Shown piece by piece: positions 37,963 through 47,693 of a stretch of DNA of 64,000 nucleotides (its first letter is position 1; each line of letters begins with the position of its first letter). The notes beneath the pieces were generated by a model. That model was not told where the DNA came from, searched no databases, and saw only the letters and a program-made list of their open reading frames with translations. A program made the position numbers and the translations under genes. The stretch lies in assembly GCA_015064505.1 (NCBI GenBank), contig SVSB01000001.1, positions 1 to 64,000 of the forward strand. The letters run 5' to 3'. The stretch is from Oscillospiraceae bacterium (GTDB taxonomy: Bacteria > Bacillota > Clostridia > Oscillospirales > CAG-272).

Positions 37963-39695
37963 TTCGCATCCTCCTCTCCCTTTTGCTCGCTTTGCTTTTG
38001 CCAAAGCTCCGCGTAATCTCCGCCGAGCGCAACCAGCTCCCCGTGGGTGCCGCGCTCGGTGATCTTACCGTCCTTCATATAGAGGATGCAGTCGCAATCC
38101 GCAATGGCGGAAAGCTTCTGGCTGATTATGATGGACGTTCTGCCCTCAAGCAAGGGGCGCAGACGGCTCTTTATGGTTTCCTCCGTTATGCTGTCAACGG
38201 CGGAGAGGGTATCGTCAAGAATAAGCAGCTGAGGCTTGCGGATAAGGGCGCGGGCAAGGGATATCCTTTGCTTCTGACCGCCCGAAAGATGAGTACCGCG
38301 CTCGCCAACCTCCGTTGCGTAGCCATCCGGGAAAACGGAGGTATCGGATGCGTCTATGCTTGCGGCGTGAGCGGCTTCTTCTATATCCTTCTCCGTAACG
38401 CCCTCGGTGTAAAATGCGATATTACCCGATATGCTGTCGGAGAAAAGAAAGCCGTCCTGAGGCACGTATCCGCAGGCCTTGCGCATGGAATATGCGGGCA
38501 TATGGCAGATATCCGTACCGTCAACGAAGATGCTGTTTTCAGGCGCTTCGTAGAGCTTCAGAAGCAAAGCGGCAAGGGTGGTCTTTCCGCATCCCGTCTG
38601 CCCCGTGATACCGATGGAGGAGCCTGCGGGCAGCTCAAAGCTGACGCCGTCAAGAGCGGGGGAGGATGCACCCTCGTATGTAAAGGTAAGATCTCTTACG
38701 CTTATTCCCTCTTTTATCTCGGCGGTAACGCCCTCGATCTCCCCCTCGTCAACGGAGGGCTCGTCGAATACCGCACGCAAACGCTTATAGGAAGCCGTAC
38801 CGCGCACGATGAGATTTATTATACGGCTGAGCATAACTATGGGGCGGCGCACGAGCTCAAGATAGAACTGATAAGCCACAAGGTCGCCGATGGACATTGC
38901 ACCGTCAAGCACCAGACCTCCGCCGTAAATAAGGCTTACCGCATAGCTTATGCCAAAGGAAACGGTAACGGCGGGTCCAAGGAGCGAGGTGACCTTAACG
39001 AGAGAGATATTCGCATCCCGCATTTCATCGGAAAGCTTGCCGTAATCCTCGTTCCATTCGTCCTCTCTTGCAAAGGATTTTATAATCTTTGCGCCCATGA
39101 TTGACTCGTTTACAAAGCCCGAGATACGGGCAAACATTGCCTGCACCTTGGTGAATCTGGTGCGGATCTTGCTTCCAAGCAAAATAACCGCGCCGCAGGC
39201 AACGGGCAACGGCAGAAGCACGAACAGAGTCATTCTGCCGTCTATATCGTTTGACATGGCAAAGATGGAAAAAAGTGCGGTAGCAATGCCGCGCACGCTC
39301 ATGGCAAGCACGGGGCCGAGAGTCATACGTACCGCGTTTATATCGTTTATGGCGTAAGCGATAAGGTCGCCCGTGCGCTGCTTCTGGAAGTATGAAACGG
39401 GAAGGCTCTGGAGCTTAGAAAAATAGCTTTCCCTCATAGCGCACTCAAGGCGGCGGGCGTTGCTCATTATGCAAACGCGCCACATAAACTGCGTGGCGAA
39501 TACGAGAATGCCCAGAAGCGCCACCTTGCCCGCGGCGTACAGCACCGCGTTCATATCCGCGGCACCCGATTCCACCACGTCTATGGCGGCACCAAGCGCT
39601 TCCGGCACTGCGGCGCTTATTTTGCTGTAAAGGAGCAGGAATATAAAGCCGGGAATATAGACCCAGGCATACCTGCGAAAAAAGTTACCGAACAT
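37959..39695 (-). CDS. ABC transporter, TMD-NBD fusion (exporter half)
   Basis: GQTGCGKTT, LSGGQKQRISLARALI, LLILDDTLSAVD; overlaps partner. Confidence 0.95.
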   Translation of the reverse strand: MFGNFFRRYAWVYIPGFIFLLLYSKISAAVPEALGAAIDVVESGAADMNAVLYAAGKVALLGILVFATQFMWRVCIMSNARRLECAMRESYFSKLQSLPVSYFQKQRTGDLIAYAINDINAVRMTLGPVLAMSVRGIATALFSIFAMSNDIDGRMTLFVLLPLPVACGAVILLGSKIRTRFTKVQAMFARISGFVNESIMGAKIIKSFAREDEWNEDYGKLSDEMRDANISLVKVTSLLGPAVTVSFGISYAVSLIYGGGLVLDGAMSIGDLVAYQFYLELVRRPIVMLSRIINLIVRGTASYKRLRAVFDEPSVDEGEIEGVTAEIKEGISVRDLTFTYEGASSPALDGVSFELPAGSSIGITGQTGCGKTTLAALLLKLYEAPENSIFVDGTDICHMPAYSMRKACGYVPQDGFLFSDSISGNIAFYTEGVTEKDIEEAAHAASIDASDTSVFPDGYATEVGERGTHLSGGQKQRISLARALIRKPQLLILDDTLSAVDSITEETIKSRLRPLLEGRTSIIISQKLSAIADCDCILYMKDGKITERGTHGELVALGGDYAELWQKQSEQKGEEDAK

Positions 39696-39868
39696 GGAAA
39701 GCTCCCGAATTTTAGATTATATTGATATATTAACATATAATAAATCGCATTTCCATAGCTTGCCTGAAAAAATTAACAATTCCGTAATCTTTTTTACCCC
39801 TCCAAGTATTGCCTGCGGCGGTTTTGTGTGATAGAATGAGCGCAAGAAATACCAAAACGGAGAAAGCC

Positions 39869-40795
39869 ATGTCTAAGGAATTATTGCTCGTTATGAATCC
39901 CTTCTCGGGAACACGGCGCGCAAACAGATTTTTAACCGATATACTGATACTTTTCTGCTCCTACGGGTGGAATTGCCATACCCACATGACACAAAGCAAG
40001 GGCGACTGCCGCAATAAGGTGGAGGAATGCGCCGCGGGATGCGACCTCATCGTCTGCATCGGCGGTGACGGCACCTTCAACGAATGCGTGGACGGTCTGC
40101 TTACCGCAAACGCCAACATCCCTCTCGGATACATTCCCGCAGGAAGCACCAACGATTTTGCAAGCAGTCTTAAGCTCTCCAAAAACATTATGAGAGCGGC
40201 AAAGGATATTATGGAGGGCAAGGAGCGCTTCCTTGACGTGGGCTCCTTCGACGGACGGCATTTCACCTACGTTGCCTCCTTCGGCGCTTTCACGAAGGCG
40301 TCCTACGCAACTCCCCAGAACGTAAAAAACTCCCTCGGACACCTTGCTTACGTCCTTGAGGGAATAAACGATATTTCCGCCATCCGTCCCCATCATCTGC
40401 GCTTTGATACCCCCGAAAAGACCGTGGAGGGAGATTACATCTTCGGTGCCATATCCAACTCCACCTCCGTTGCGGGTCTGCTTACCATATCCCCGAAGAT
40501 TGTGGATATGAACGACGGAAGATTTGAGCTGCTGCTTATCCGCCATCCCGATAATATAGTTGATTTAAGCGAGATTATCCGGGCTCTCACAGCCGCGGAT
40601 TACAGCTCCTATATGCTTGACTTTTTCTCCGCAGCTGAAATAAAGATCCGCGCGGACAAGCAGATGGATTGGACTCTTGACGGCGAGTGGCAGCAGGGAG
40701 CTTCCGAAATAAAGGTGGAAAACATCCACAACGCCATCAGAGTAATAACGAACCCGGATGCAAGTAACAAAACTCCCCTTCAGTTAATAAAATGA
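39869..40795 (+). CDS. Diacylglycerol/lipid kinase family protein
   Basis: LLLVMNPFSGTRRA, CIGGDGTFNECVDGL, GYIPAGSTNDFA. Confidence 0.94.
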   Translation: MSKELLLVMNPFSGTRRANRFLTDILILFCSYGWNCHTHMTQSKGDCRNKVEECAAGCDLIVCIGGDGTFNECVDGLLTANANIPLGYIPAGSTNDFASSLKLSKNIMRAAKDIMEGKERFLDVGSFDGRHFTYVASFGAFTKASYATPQNVKNSLGHLAYVLEGINDISAIRPHHLRFDTPEKTVEGDYIFGAISNSTSVAGLLTISPKIVDMNDGRFELLLIRHPDNIVDLSEIIRALTAADYSSYMLDFFSAAEIKIRADKQMDWTLDGEWQQGASEIKVENIHNAIRVITNPDASNKTPLQLIK

Positions 40796-40816
40796 GAAAA
40801 ACAGTAAAAGGCTGAA

Positions 40817-41524
40817 ATGAAAAAACACCTGACCTTTCTTCTCTCCCCCGATAGTCCCGCAAAGGGGCTGCTCTCCCGCCACGCAACGAAAAAAGAGCGC
40901 TTTGGCGCAATTCCGTGGCTTGCCGTTTTCCCCTTATATCTGCTTGCGTACTTTGCAGTGGAGGCAATAGTCCCTTTGGAAGACTATTGGGTCTCCTACC
41001 TGCCTCTTGACGATTACATCCCCTTCGTTGAGCAGTACGTGGTGTTCTACGTAATGTGGTACGCACTCCTTGCAATCACGGGGCTTTATCTGTTGCTGTT
41101 CAACGGCGAAGGACTCAAAAAATACTGTGCCTTTATCGGCATCGGTTTTTTCACCGTGCTTATATTTTCCCTGTTTTTCCCAAACGGGCAGGATCTGCGC
41201 CCCGACCTTGCCACCCTTGGAAGAGAGAACTTCTTTACGCATATCCTTGAGGGCATCTATTCGGCGGATACCAACACAAACGTTATTCCCAGTATGCACG
41301 TTATCGGATGCTTCGGTATAATGTTCGCCTTTTGGGATGCGCGGGAGCTTCGCCCCCTAAAATGGCCCGCACCGCTGATGACCTTCCTTTGCGTAAACGT
41401 TATCCTCTCCACCACCTTCGTAAAACAGCACTCCATCCTTGATACCTTCACCGCAATACCCTTCAGCATTCTTGTATATCTGTTGGTGTACAAGGTGATC
41501 TTCCGAAAAAAGAAAATGAAATGA
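40817..41524 (+). CDS. PAP2-superfamily membrane phosphatase-like protein
   Basis: Multiple TM; NVIPSMHVIGCFGIMFA and STTFVKQHSILDTFTAIP. Confidence 0.85.
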   Translation: MKKHLTFLLSPDSPAKGLLSRHATKKERFGAIPWLAVFPLYLLAYFAVEAIVPLEDYWVSYLPLDDYIPFVEQYVVFYVMWYALLAITGLYLLLFNGEGLKKYCAFIGIGFFTVLIFSLFFPNGQDLRPDLATLGRENFFTHILEGIYSADTNTNVIPSMHVIGCFGIMFAFWDARELRPLKWPAPLMTFLCVNVILSTTFVKQHSILDTFTAIPFSILVYLLVYKVIFRKKKMK

Positions 41525-41525
41525 T

Positions 41526-41557
41526 AATAGCCTTCCCCGGCGGGGGAAGGCTATTTT
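41526..41557. terminator. Bidirectional intrinsic terminator
   Basis: AATAGCCTTCCCC-ggcg-GGGGAAGGCTATTTTTT. Confidence 0.92.
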
Positions 41558-41563
41558 TTCGGT

Positions 41564-43075
41564 TCATTCCGCAAATTCCAAGCCGTATTTTTTTGCAATA
41601 TCGTAAGCGTGGCTGAGATCGTCCGATCTGCCGCGGATAATGCGGTAGGTACGCTCACCGTTCTGCATTTCCACGCACATGGGCATTACCCGCTCGCCGT
41701 TTTTGTTCAGCTCGTCCGTATAGGAGGTAAGCTCGTGGATATGAGTTGAATATATACAGCTGCATTTTTTGGAGATTATGTGCTTCAGCACCTGCGCCGC
41801 AACGGCGGCTCCCTCCGAGGAGGAGGTGCCGGAGAAGCTTTCGTCCATCAAAAGCATGGAGTCTTCCGTAAGCTTGGAAATAACCTCTCTCATAACGCGG
41901 CACTCGGCAACGAAGCGGCTCTCTCCGCTTCCGCCCTCCGGCGAAATATCCGCAGAAAAATGCGTGAAAATGCTTTTAACGGGGCACATATCCGCACTTT
42001 GGGCAGGGATGAATATCCCCAACTGAAACATAAGCGCGCAAAGTCCCACCGCCTGAATATACACGCTTTTTCCGCCGCTGTTGGCACCCGTCAGTATGTA
42101 GACGGAATACCCGTTTTTATCAAACTCCGCATCGTTTTGCACAACTTTATAATACGGCAAATGGGTAAGAAGCAAGGGAGAATAGGCTCCCGTGATCCTC
42201 ATGCGTGCGGTATCCGCTTTCGGGAAGCACAGTGCCGCGTTCTTTTCTTTCAAAGCAGCTGCCGCCTTGCACACGCGGCAAAGGAAGCGCAGATCGTTTT
42301 CTGCGGAAAGAAGCGCCATGGTTATATCGTCCGTATTCTTAAGAATATCCCTGAAGGCACGCTTCACAGCCTTGCAAAGATAATCGTTCATGGAAATATA
42401 CATGGATCTTTGCAACAGCTCGCTTTTGCCGGAAAAGGGCACCATCGGAGTAAGCTTCTTGTCCTTCATTCTTCCGCTTCCGAAAAGCTCGGTAAAAAAG
42501 TTTGAGGTAACGAAGGGCTCCGCGTTCATGGAGATGATACCTATCTCCGTGGGTTCAAGCTTCGTATTGAGATTTATGCCAACGGTAAAGCTTTTGACGG
42601 TTTGGGCATCCTCCAGACATTCTCTGACGTATTCGCCCATTTTTGCATAGCCTTCGCTGTGATATACCTGCGAAAACTCCGCAAGAAAGCCGTGCAGTCT
42701 TTCGGAGGTAAGCTTATCTCCGAATTCTTCAAAAAGATCGCTTGCGGCGGCAATGGCGTCCATATACTGCTCTATTATGCGCACGGAATAAAGGGTGCGC
42801 TCCATATCCGAGGAATATGCGCGCTCCTTTTCAAGTATCTCCTTAATGGAGTCTACGTACCACAGAAGCTTTTCAAGCCCCTCGGCAAGCGCGGGAAGCT
42901 TCATACAATCGGCTACCGTCTTTTGCCGTGCCGCTATCTCCTCTGCGTCATCGGTAAAATATTCGGAAATATCACGGGCGCTTATACCGAGAACCTTATC
43001 GCAGCGCAATGCTGTTACGGAGCTTATTAGCTCCCCATTCGTCGCCATACCGTCTTTTTTGATAAACAGTGCCAT
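41564..43075 (-). CDS. MutS-like ATPase lacking an evident mismatch-recognition domain
   Basis: LTGANSGGKSVYIQAVGL Walker A; LLMDESFSGTSSSEG; STHIHEL. Confidence 0.88.
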   Translation of the reverse strand: MALFIKKDGMATNGELISSVTALRCDKVLGISARDISEYFTDDAEEIAARQKTVADCMKLPALAEGLEKLLWYVDSIKEILEKERAYSSDMERTLYSVRIIEQYMDAIAAASDLFEEFGDKLTSERLHGFLAEFSQVYHSEGYAKMGEYVRECLEDAQTVKSFTVGINLNTKLEPTEIGIISMNAEPFVTSNFFTELFGSGRMKDKKLTPMVPFSGKSELLQRSMYISMNDYLCKAVKRAFRDILKNTDDITMALLSAENDLRFLCRVCKAAAALKEKNAALCFPKADTARMRITGAYSPLLLTHLPYYKVVQNDAEFDKNGYSVYILTGANSGGKSVYIQAVGLCALMFQLGIFIPAQSADMCPVKSIFTHFSADISPEGGSGESRFVAECRVMREVISKLTEDSMLLMDESFSGTSSSEGAAVAAQVLKHIISKKCSCIYSTHIHELTSYTDELNKNGERVMPMCVEMQNGERTYRIIRGRSDDLSHAYDIAKKYGLEFAE

Positions 43076-43076
43076 A

Positions 43077-43418
43077 TCAACCTCCCGTAATAAGCCGTAT
43101 TACCGCGGTACGCAAAAGCACCGCCAAAGCCGCAACAACAGCGGAAGAAAAAACAAAAAACAGCGCAAACTTCCATTTTGAGAGCGAAAGCAAAGTAAAC
43201 AGCTTCATATAAAGCACGTAGCTGTAAATGAGATAAAATACCGCAAATACCGCAACTATAACGAAGGCGCCGTAAAAGAGCAAGGCGGCGAGAAACACGA
43301 AAAAGTAAAGGGTGAAAAGGCATCGCGCCATATAAGCCGTCGGAAAGGGCACGCGGGGACAACCGTCCTTTTCCCACAGCTTATAGGTCCTTATCATGCT
43401 CTTTGGGTCAAGCAACAT
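43077..43418 (-). CDS. Hypothetical membrane protein
   Basis: Several hydrophobic segments; one base from the MutS-like CDS. Confidence 0.65.
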   Translation of the reverse strand: MLLDPKSMIRTYKLWEKDGCPRVPFPTAYMARCLFTLYFFVFLAALLFYGAFVIVAVFAVFYLIYSYVLYMKLFTLLSLSKWKFALFFVFSSAVVAALAVLLRTAVIRLITGG

Positions 43419-43510
43419 ATTTTTTCTCCTTGCAATCCTTTGCGCAAAGTGGTAAAATATACTGTAATTATTTTAGCATAGCATAAAAACCTTGTCAACA
43501 GAAGGTACAA

Positions 43511-44683
43511 ATGGAACAGAGAAGCATAGACCACAGAAGATTATATTATGAAAACGGGATGCTCACGGAGTTTGACGCCGTGGTAAAAAGCTGCAAGGCG
43601 GCAAAGAACGGATTTGCCGTTACCCTTGACAGGACTGCGTTCTTCCCCGGAGGGGGAGGACAGGAAGCGGACACGGGCGAGATAAACGGCACGCGGCTCC
43701 TTTCGGTATTCGAGGAGGAGGGGGAGGTAGTTCACCTTCTACCCGCAGAGCTATCCGAGGGGATGGGCGTAAGCTGCCGCATTGACCGCATTCCCCGCCT
43801 GCGCAAGATGCAGGGGCACGGGGGGGAGCATATCCTCTCGGGCATTATGCACCGCCTTTTCGGCACCGTAAACGCAGGCTTCCATCTCGGGAAAAACGAG
43901 ATAGTAACCGTTGACACCCGCACCCCCGTTACCGATGGGCAGTTAAGACAAGCGGAGGCGGAAGCAAACCTTGCCATTGCGGAAAACATACCCATAAATG
44001 CATATTTCCCCACCCCCAAGGAGCTTGAGGCAATGACCTTCCGCTCCAAGATAGATTTTGAGGGAGAAGTACGAATAGTTGAGATCGAGGGAATCGACGT
44101 ATGCGCCTGCTGTGCTCCTCATTTTGCAAGCACGGGCAGTATCGGCTCCGTAAAGATCCTTGAAGCGATCCCCTGGAAGGGCGGCACCCGAATCACCCTC
44201 GTTTGCGGACTTGCGGCATTTGAGGATCACGTTGAAAAGCACGACTCCGTAAAGCGCATTTCCGTGACCCTTTCCGCAAAGACCGACGAGGTTGCGGAGG
44301 CGGTGGAGAACCGTCTTGAAAAGGCGGAGGAAGCCAAGAAAAGCGTTGCGGCGCTTTCCCGTGCAATGCGTGATATACGCATAGAGAATACGGCGGCTGC
44401 GGAAAAGTGCCTCTGCATTTTTGACGAGTACGCCGATGCGGAGGGCCTTCGGGATTATGCCAACCGTCTGGCGGAAAAATGCGCCGTTGCCGCCGCTTTT
44501 GCGCCCGCAAAAACGGGATTTACCTACGCCGCCGCATCCAAAAAGCACAATATGCGCACCCTTGCGCCCGTAATAAACTCTGCCCTCGGCGGAAAAGGCG
44601 GCGGAAGCGAAACCATGATATTCGGCTCAGTTACCGCAGAAAAGGAAGCCGTTGAGAGCTTCTTTAAGACTCTTGAACCTTGA
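43511..44683 (+). CDS. AlaX-like alanyl-tRNA editing protein with C-terminal extension
   Basis: AFFPGGGGQEADTGEINGT, GHGGEHILSGIMHRLFG, C-terminal GGKGGGSETMIFGSV (DHHA1-like). Confidence 0.88.
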   Translation: MEQRSIDHRRLYYENGMLTEFDAVVKSCKAAKNGFAVTLDRTAFFPGGGGQEADTGEINGTRLLSVFEEEGEVVHLLPAELSEGMGVSCRIDRIPRLRKMQGHGGEHILSGIMHRLFGTVNAGFHLGKNEIVTVDTRTPVTDGQLRQAEAEANLAIAENIPINAYFPTPKELEAMTFRSKIDFEGEVRIVEIEGIDVCACCAPHFASTGSIGSVKILEAIPWKGGTRITLVCGLAAFEDHVEKHDSVKRISVTLSAKTDEVAEAVENRLEKAEEAKKSVAALSRAMRDIRIENTAAAEKCLCIFDEYADAEGLRDYANRLAEKCAVAAAFAPAKTGFTYAAASKKHNMRTLAPVINSALGGKGGGSETMIFGSVTAEKEAVESFFKTLEP

Positions 44684-44699
44684 GAAGGAGATAATCAAA

Positions 44700-46859
44700 A
44701 TGGACATTTTAGCAACTATTGCAAAAGAACTGAACATAAAGGAAACTCAGGTTGAGAACGCCGTCAAGCTTATTGACGAGGGCAACACCATTCCCTTTAT
44801 CGCCCGCTACCGCAAGGAAGCTCACGGAGGTCTGACGGATACCCAACTCCGCGATCTCTTCGACCGTCTTACCTATCTGCGCAATCTGGAGGAGGCCAAG
44901 GAAAAGGCGCGCACAGCCATTGAAGCCCAAGGCAAGCTTACCCCGGAGATAGAGGCCGCCCTTGAGGGTGCCGCAACCATGACAGAGGTAGAGGATATTT
45001 ACCGCCCCTACCGCCCCAAGCGCAGGACCCGCGCTACCATTGCAAAGGAAAAGGGACTTGAGCCCCTTGCCATGCTTTTGCTTGAAGAGGACGTAAAGAC
45101 CGTTCCCGCAAAGGAGGCGGAGGCTTATATAGACCCCGAAAAGGGCGTTGAGACCGTAGAGGATGCTCTTGCGGGCGCAAGCGATATCATTGCGGAGATA
45201 ATAAGCGACGATGCGGAGCTGAGGCGCCGCCTTCGCTACGTTTGCCGTATGAACGGCAAGCTCACCTCCAAGAAAGCAGAGGATGATGCGGGAGTTTACG
45301 AAAACTACGCCGATTACAGCGAGCCCATAGCAAGAATGGCGGGGCACCGTATACTCGCGGTCAACCGCGGTGAACGGGAGGACAAGCTGAAGGTAAGCAT
45401 TGATTTTGAGCGTGCAAAGGCGGAGAACATCATCTTCTCCATGTACGTGAAAAACGACGGCGATGCGGCAAATATCGTGCTTGCCGCCGCAAGAGATGCT
45501 TACGACCGTCTTATATTCCCCTCCATCGAGCGCGAAATAAGGAACGAGATGACCGACGGCGCAAGCGAGGCGGCAATAAGAGTATTCGGACTCAATCTCC
45601 GCCAGCTCCTTATGCAGCCGCCGATCAGAAACCGCGTTGCCCTTGGTATGGACCCCGGCTACCGCACCGGCTGTAAGCTTGCGGTGGTTGACGGAACGGG
45701 CAAGGTGCTTGACACGGGCGTTATCTATCCCGCCCCCCCTCACAGTAAGCTTGCGGAAGCAAGAAGCACCGTTATCCGTCTTGTAAAGAAGCACGGCGTT
45801 ACGGTCTTTGCCATCGGCAACGGTACCGCAAGCCACGAAACCGAGGAGTTTGCCGCCTCTCTCCTTTCCGAGCTTCCCGGAGTTTCATATATGGTGGTAA
45901 GCGAGGCAGGCGCATCCGTTTACAGCGCAAGCGAGCTTGCGGCAAAGGAATTCCCCGAATACGACGTTTCTCTCCGCAGTGCGGTATCCATTGCCCGCAG
46001 ACTGCAGGATCCCCTTGCGGAGCTTGTGAAGATAGATCCCAAGGCTATCGGAGTTGGTCAGTACCAGCACGATATGCCTCCGAAGGAGCTTTCCTCCACC
46101 CTTGACGGAGTTGTCGAGGACTGCGTAAACTCCGTTGGTGCGGATCTTAACACCGCCTCGGCGCCCCTGCTTTCTCACATTGCGGGTCTTGGCCCCGCTC
46201 TTGCGGCAAACGTAGTAAAATACCGCGAGGAAAACGGCGCGTTCAAATCCCGCACGGAGCTTAAAAAGGTTCCCAAGCTCGGCCCGAAGGCCTTTGAACA
46301 GTGCGCAGGCTTTTTGCGCGTTCACGACGGAAAGGAGCCTCTTGACAACACGGCGGTGCACCCCGAAAGCTACGCCGCCGCAAAGGAGCTTTTGAAGCTT
46401 TGCGGATACGAGGCAAAGGCGGCCGCAAAGGGACTTCCCGAAATCGGAGAAAAATGCGACGAAATGGGCAGAGCCGCCATTGCGGAGAAGCTGGGCATCG
46501 GTATCGAAACGCTGAACGATATCATCTCCGAGCTGACGAAGCCGGGGCGCGACCCCCGCGATTCCCTGCCCCCTCCCATGCTCCGCTCGGACGTTATGGA
46601 TATAGACAGCCTTATCCCCGGCATGGAGCTTACGGGCACGGTACGCAATCTGGTTGACTTCGGTGCATTCGTGGACATCGGCGTTCATCAGGATGGACTC
46701 GTACACATCTCCCGCATCGCGGGCAGAAGGATAAACCACCCCATTGAGGTGCTCTCCGTCGGCGACAGAGTTACCGTATGGGTGCTTGACGTGGATAAAA
46801 AGAGAGGCCGTATTTCTCTTACTATGCAAAAACCAAAAAACACGGAGGAAAAGAAATGA
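44700..46859 (+). CDS. tex: Tex-family S1 RNA-binding protein
   Basis: VENAVKLIDEGNTIPFIARYRKEAHGGLTDTQLRDL; GMDPGYRTGCKLAVVD; C-terminal S1 GTVRNLVDFGAFVDIGVHQDGLVHIS. Confidence 0.96.
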   Translation: MDILATIAKELNIKETQVENAVKLIDEGNTIPFIARYRKEAHGGLTDTQLRDLFDRLTYLRNLEEAKEKARTAIEAQGKLTPEIEAALEGAATMTEVEDIYRPYRPKRRTRATIAKEKGLEPLAMLLLEEDVKTVPAKEAEAYIDPEKGVETVEDALAGASDIIAEIISDDAELRRRLRYVCRMNGKLTSKKAEDDAGVYENYADYSEPIARMAGHRILAVNRGEREDKLKVSIDFERAKAENIIFSMYVKNDGDAANIVLAAARDAYDRLIFPSIEREIRNEMTDGASEAAIRVFGLNLRQLLMQPPIRNRVALGMDPGYRTGCKLAVVDGTGKVLDTGVIYPAPPHSKLAEARSTVIRLVKKHGVTVFAIGNGTASHETEEFAASLLSELPGVSYMVVSEAGASVYSASELAAKEFPEYDVSLRSAVSIARRLQDPLAELVKIDPKAIGVGQYQHDMPPKELSSTLDGVVEDCVNSVGADLNTASAPLLSHIAGLGPALAANVVKYREENGAFKSRTELKKVPKLGPKAFEQCAGFLRVHDGKEPLDNTAVHPESYAAAKELLKLCGYEAKAAAKGLPEIGEKCDEMGRAAIAEKLGIGIETLNDIISELTKPGRDPRDSLPPPMLRSDVMDIDSLIPGMELTGTVRNLVDFGAFVDIGVHQDGLVHISRIAGRRINHPIEVLSVGDRVTVWVLDVDKKRGRISLTMQKPKNTEEKK

Positions 46860-47332
46860 CCATCGAAGAGCGCAAAAACAGAGCCGCAGAACTGTTCACC
46901 GCGGGATATAATTGCTCCCAGGCGGTGTTTGCAGCCTTCTGCGACGTAACGGGATATGAGGAAAAGGCGGCACTTCGTCTTGCCTCCTCCTTTGGCGGCG
47001 GAGTTGCCCGCCACCGCGACGTATGCGGTGCAGTCAGCGCCTGCGCAATGGTTCTCGGCATTCTTTACGGACACGACGAGCCGGACAGAGAAAAATGCAT
47101 GGAGCATTACGCAAGAGTAAGCAATCTTTTGAACCGCTTTGCGGATGCAAACGGCTCCATCGTGTGCCGCGAGCTTCTGGAGCTTACGGCAGAAAAGGTA
47201 AAAGCAGACGAAAAAGAGCCCACCCCCACGGAACGCAACGAGGCGTTCTATAAGGACAGGCCCTGCACGCGCCTTGTTATCAGCGCCGTTGAGCTGCTTG
47301 CAAAGGAAATTGAAGAGATAGAAGGCAAATAA
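46856..47332 (+). CDS. C_GCAxxG_C_C family redox-type protein
   Basis: YNCSQAVFAAFCDVTG, FGGGVARHRDVCGAVSACAMVLG. Confidence 0.9.
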   Translation: MTIEERKNRAAELFTAGYNCSQAVFAAFCDVTGYEEKAALRLASSFGGGVARHRDVCGAVSACAMVLGILYGHDEPDREKCMEHYARVSNLLNRFADANGSIVCRELLELTAEKVKADEKEPTPTERNEAFYKDRPCTRLVISAVELLAKEIEEIEGK

Positions 47333-47334
47333 AG

Positions 47335-47376
47335 AAAGCGGATGTGAAGAACCGTACGTTTCTTCACATCCGCTTT
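47335..47376. terminator. Intrinsic terminator hairpin
   Basis: AAAGCGGATGTGAAGA-N10-TCTTCACATCCGCTTT. Confidence 0.88.
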
Positions 47377-47386
47377 TAATCTTTTT

Positions 47387-47478
47387 GAAAACCGCACGGC
47401 GGTTTTCTTCCTTAACGTTTTGCGCAGCAAAACATATGGCTTTAAACAGAGGCGCAGTCAAATTTGACTGCGCCTCTG
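47387..47478. repeat. Cluster of three further short hairpins/palindromes
   Basis: GAAAACCGC-acg-GCGGTTTTC (47387-47407); GTTTTGC-gca-GCAAAAC (47417-47433); perfect 32-bp palindrome CAGAGGCGCAGTCAAATTTGACTGCGCCTCTG (47447-47478). Confidence 0.8.
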
Positions 47479-47507
47479 CTTAAAATATCGCACGCACAAG
47501 ATGTTGC

Positions 47508-47693
47508 GTACGTCGAGGTCGTGCCTGTTGCACTTTCCGAAGTATGCGGAAGAATTTTTAGGCTTACTCCCCAAGCCGCGAAAATTGTTTCGCAGGCGAG
47601 GAAAGAAGATAGGCACGGGCGACGGCGTACTTACGTACGTCGAGGTCGTGCCTGTCGCACTTTCCGAAGTATGCGGAAGAATTTTTAGGCTTA
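47508..47693. repeat. Two direct copies of a 59-bp repeat (47508-47566, 47635-47693; period 127)
   Basis: GTACGTCGAGGTCGTGCCTGTYGCACTTTCCGAAGTATGCGGAAGAATTTTTAGGCTTA, one mismatch between copies. Confidence 0.9.
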
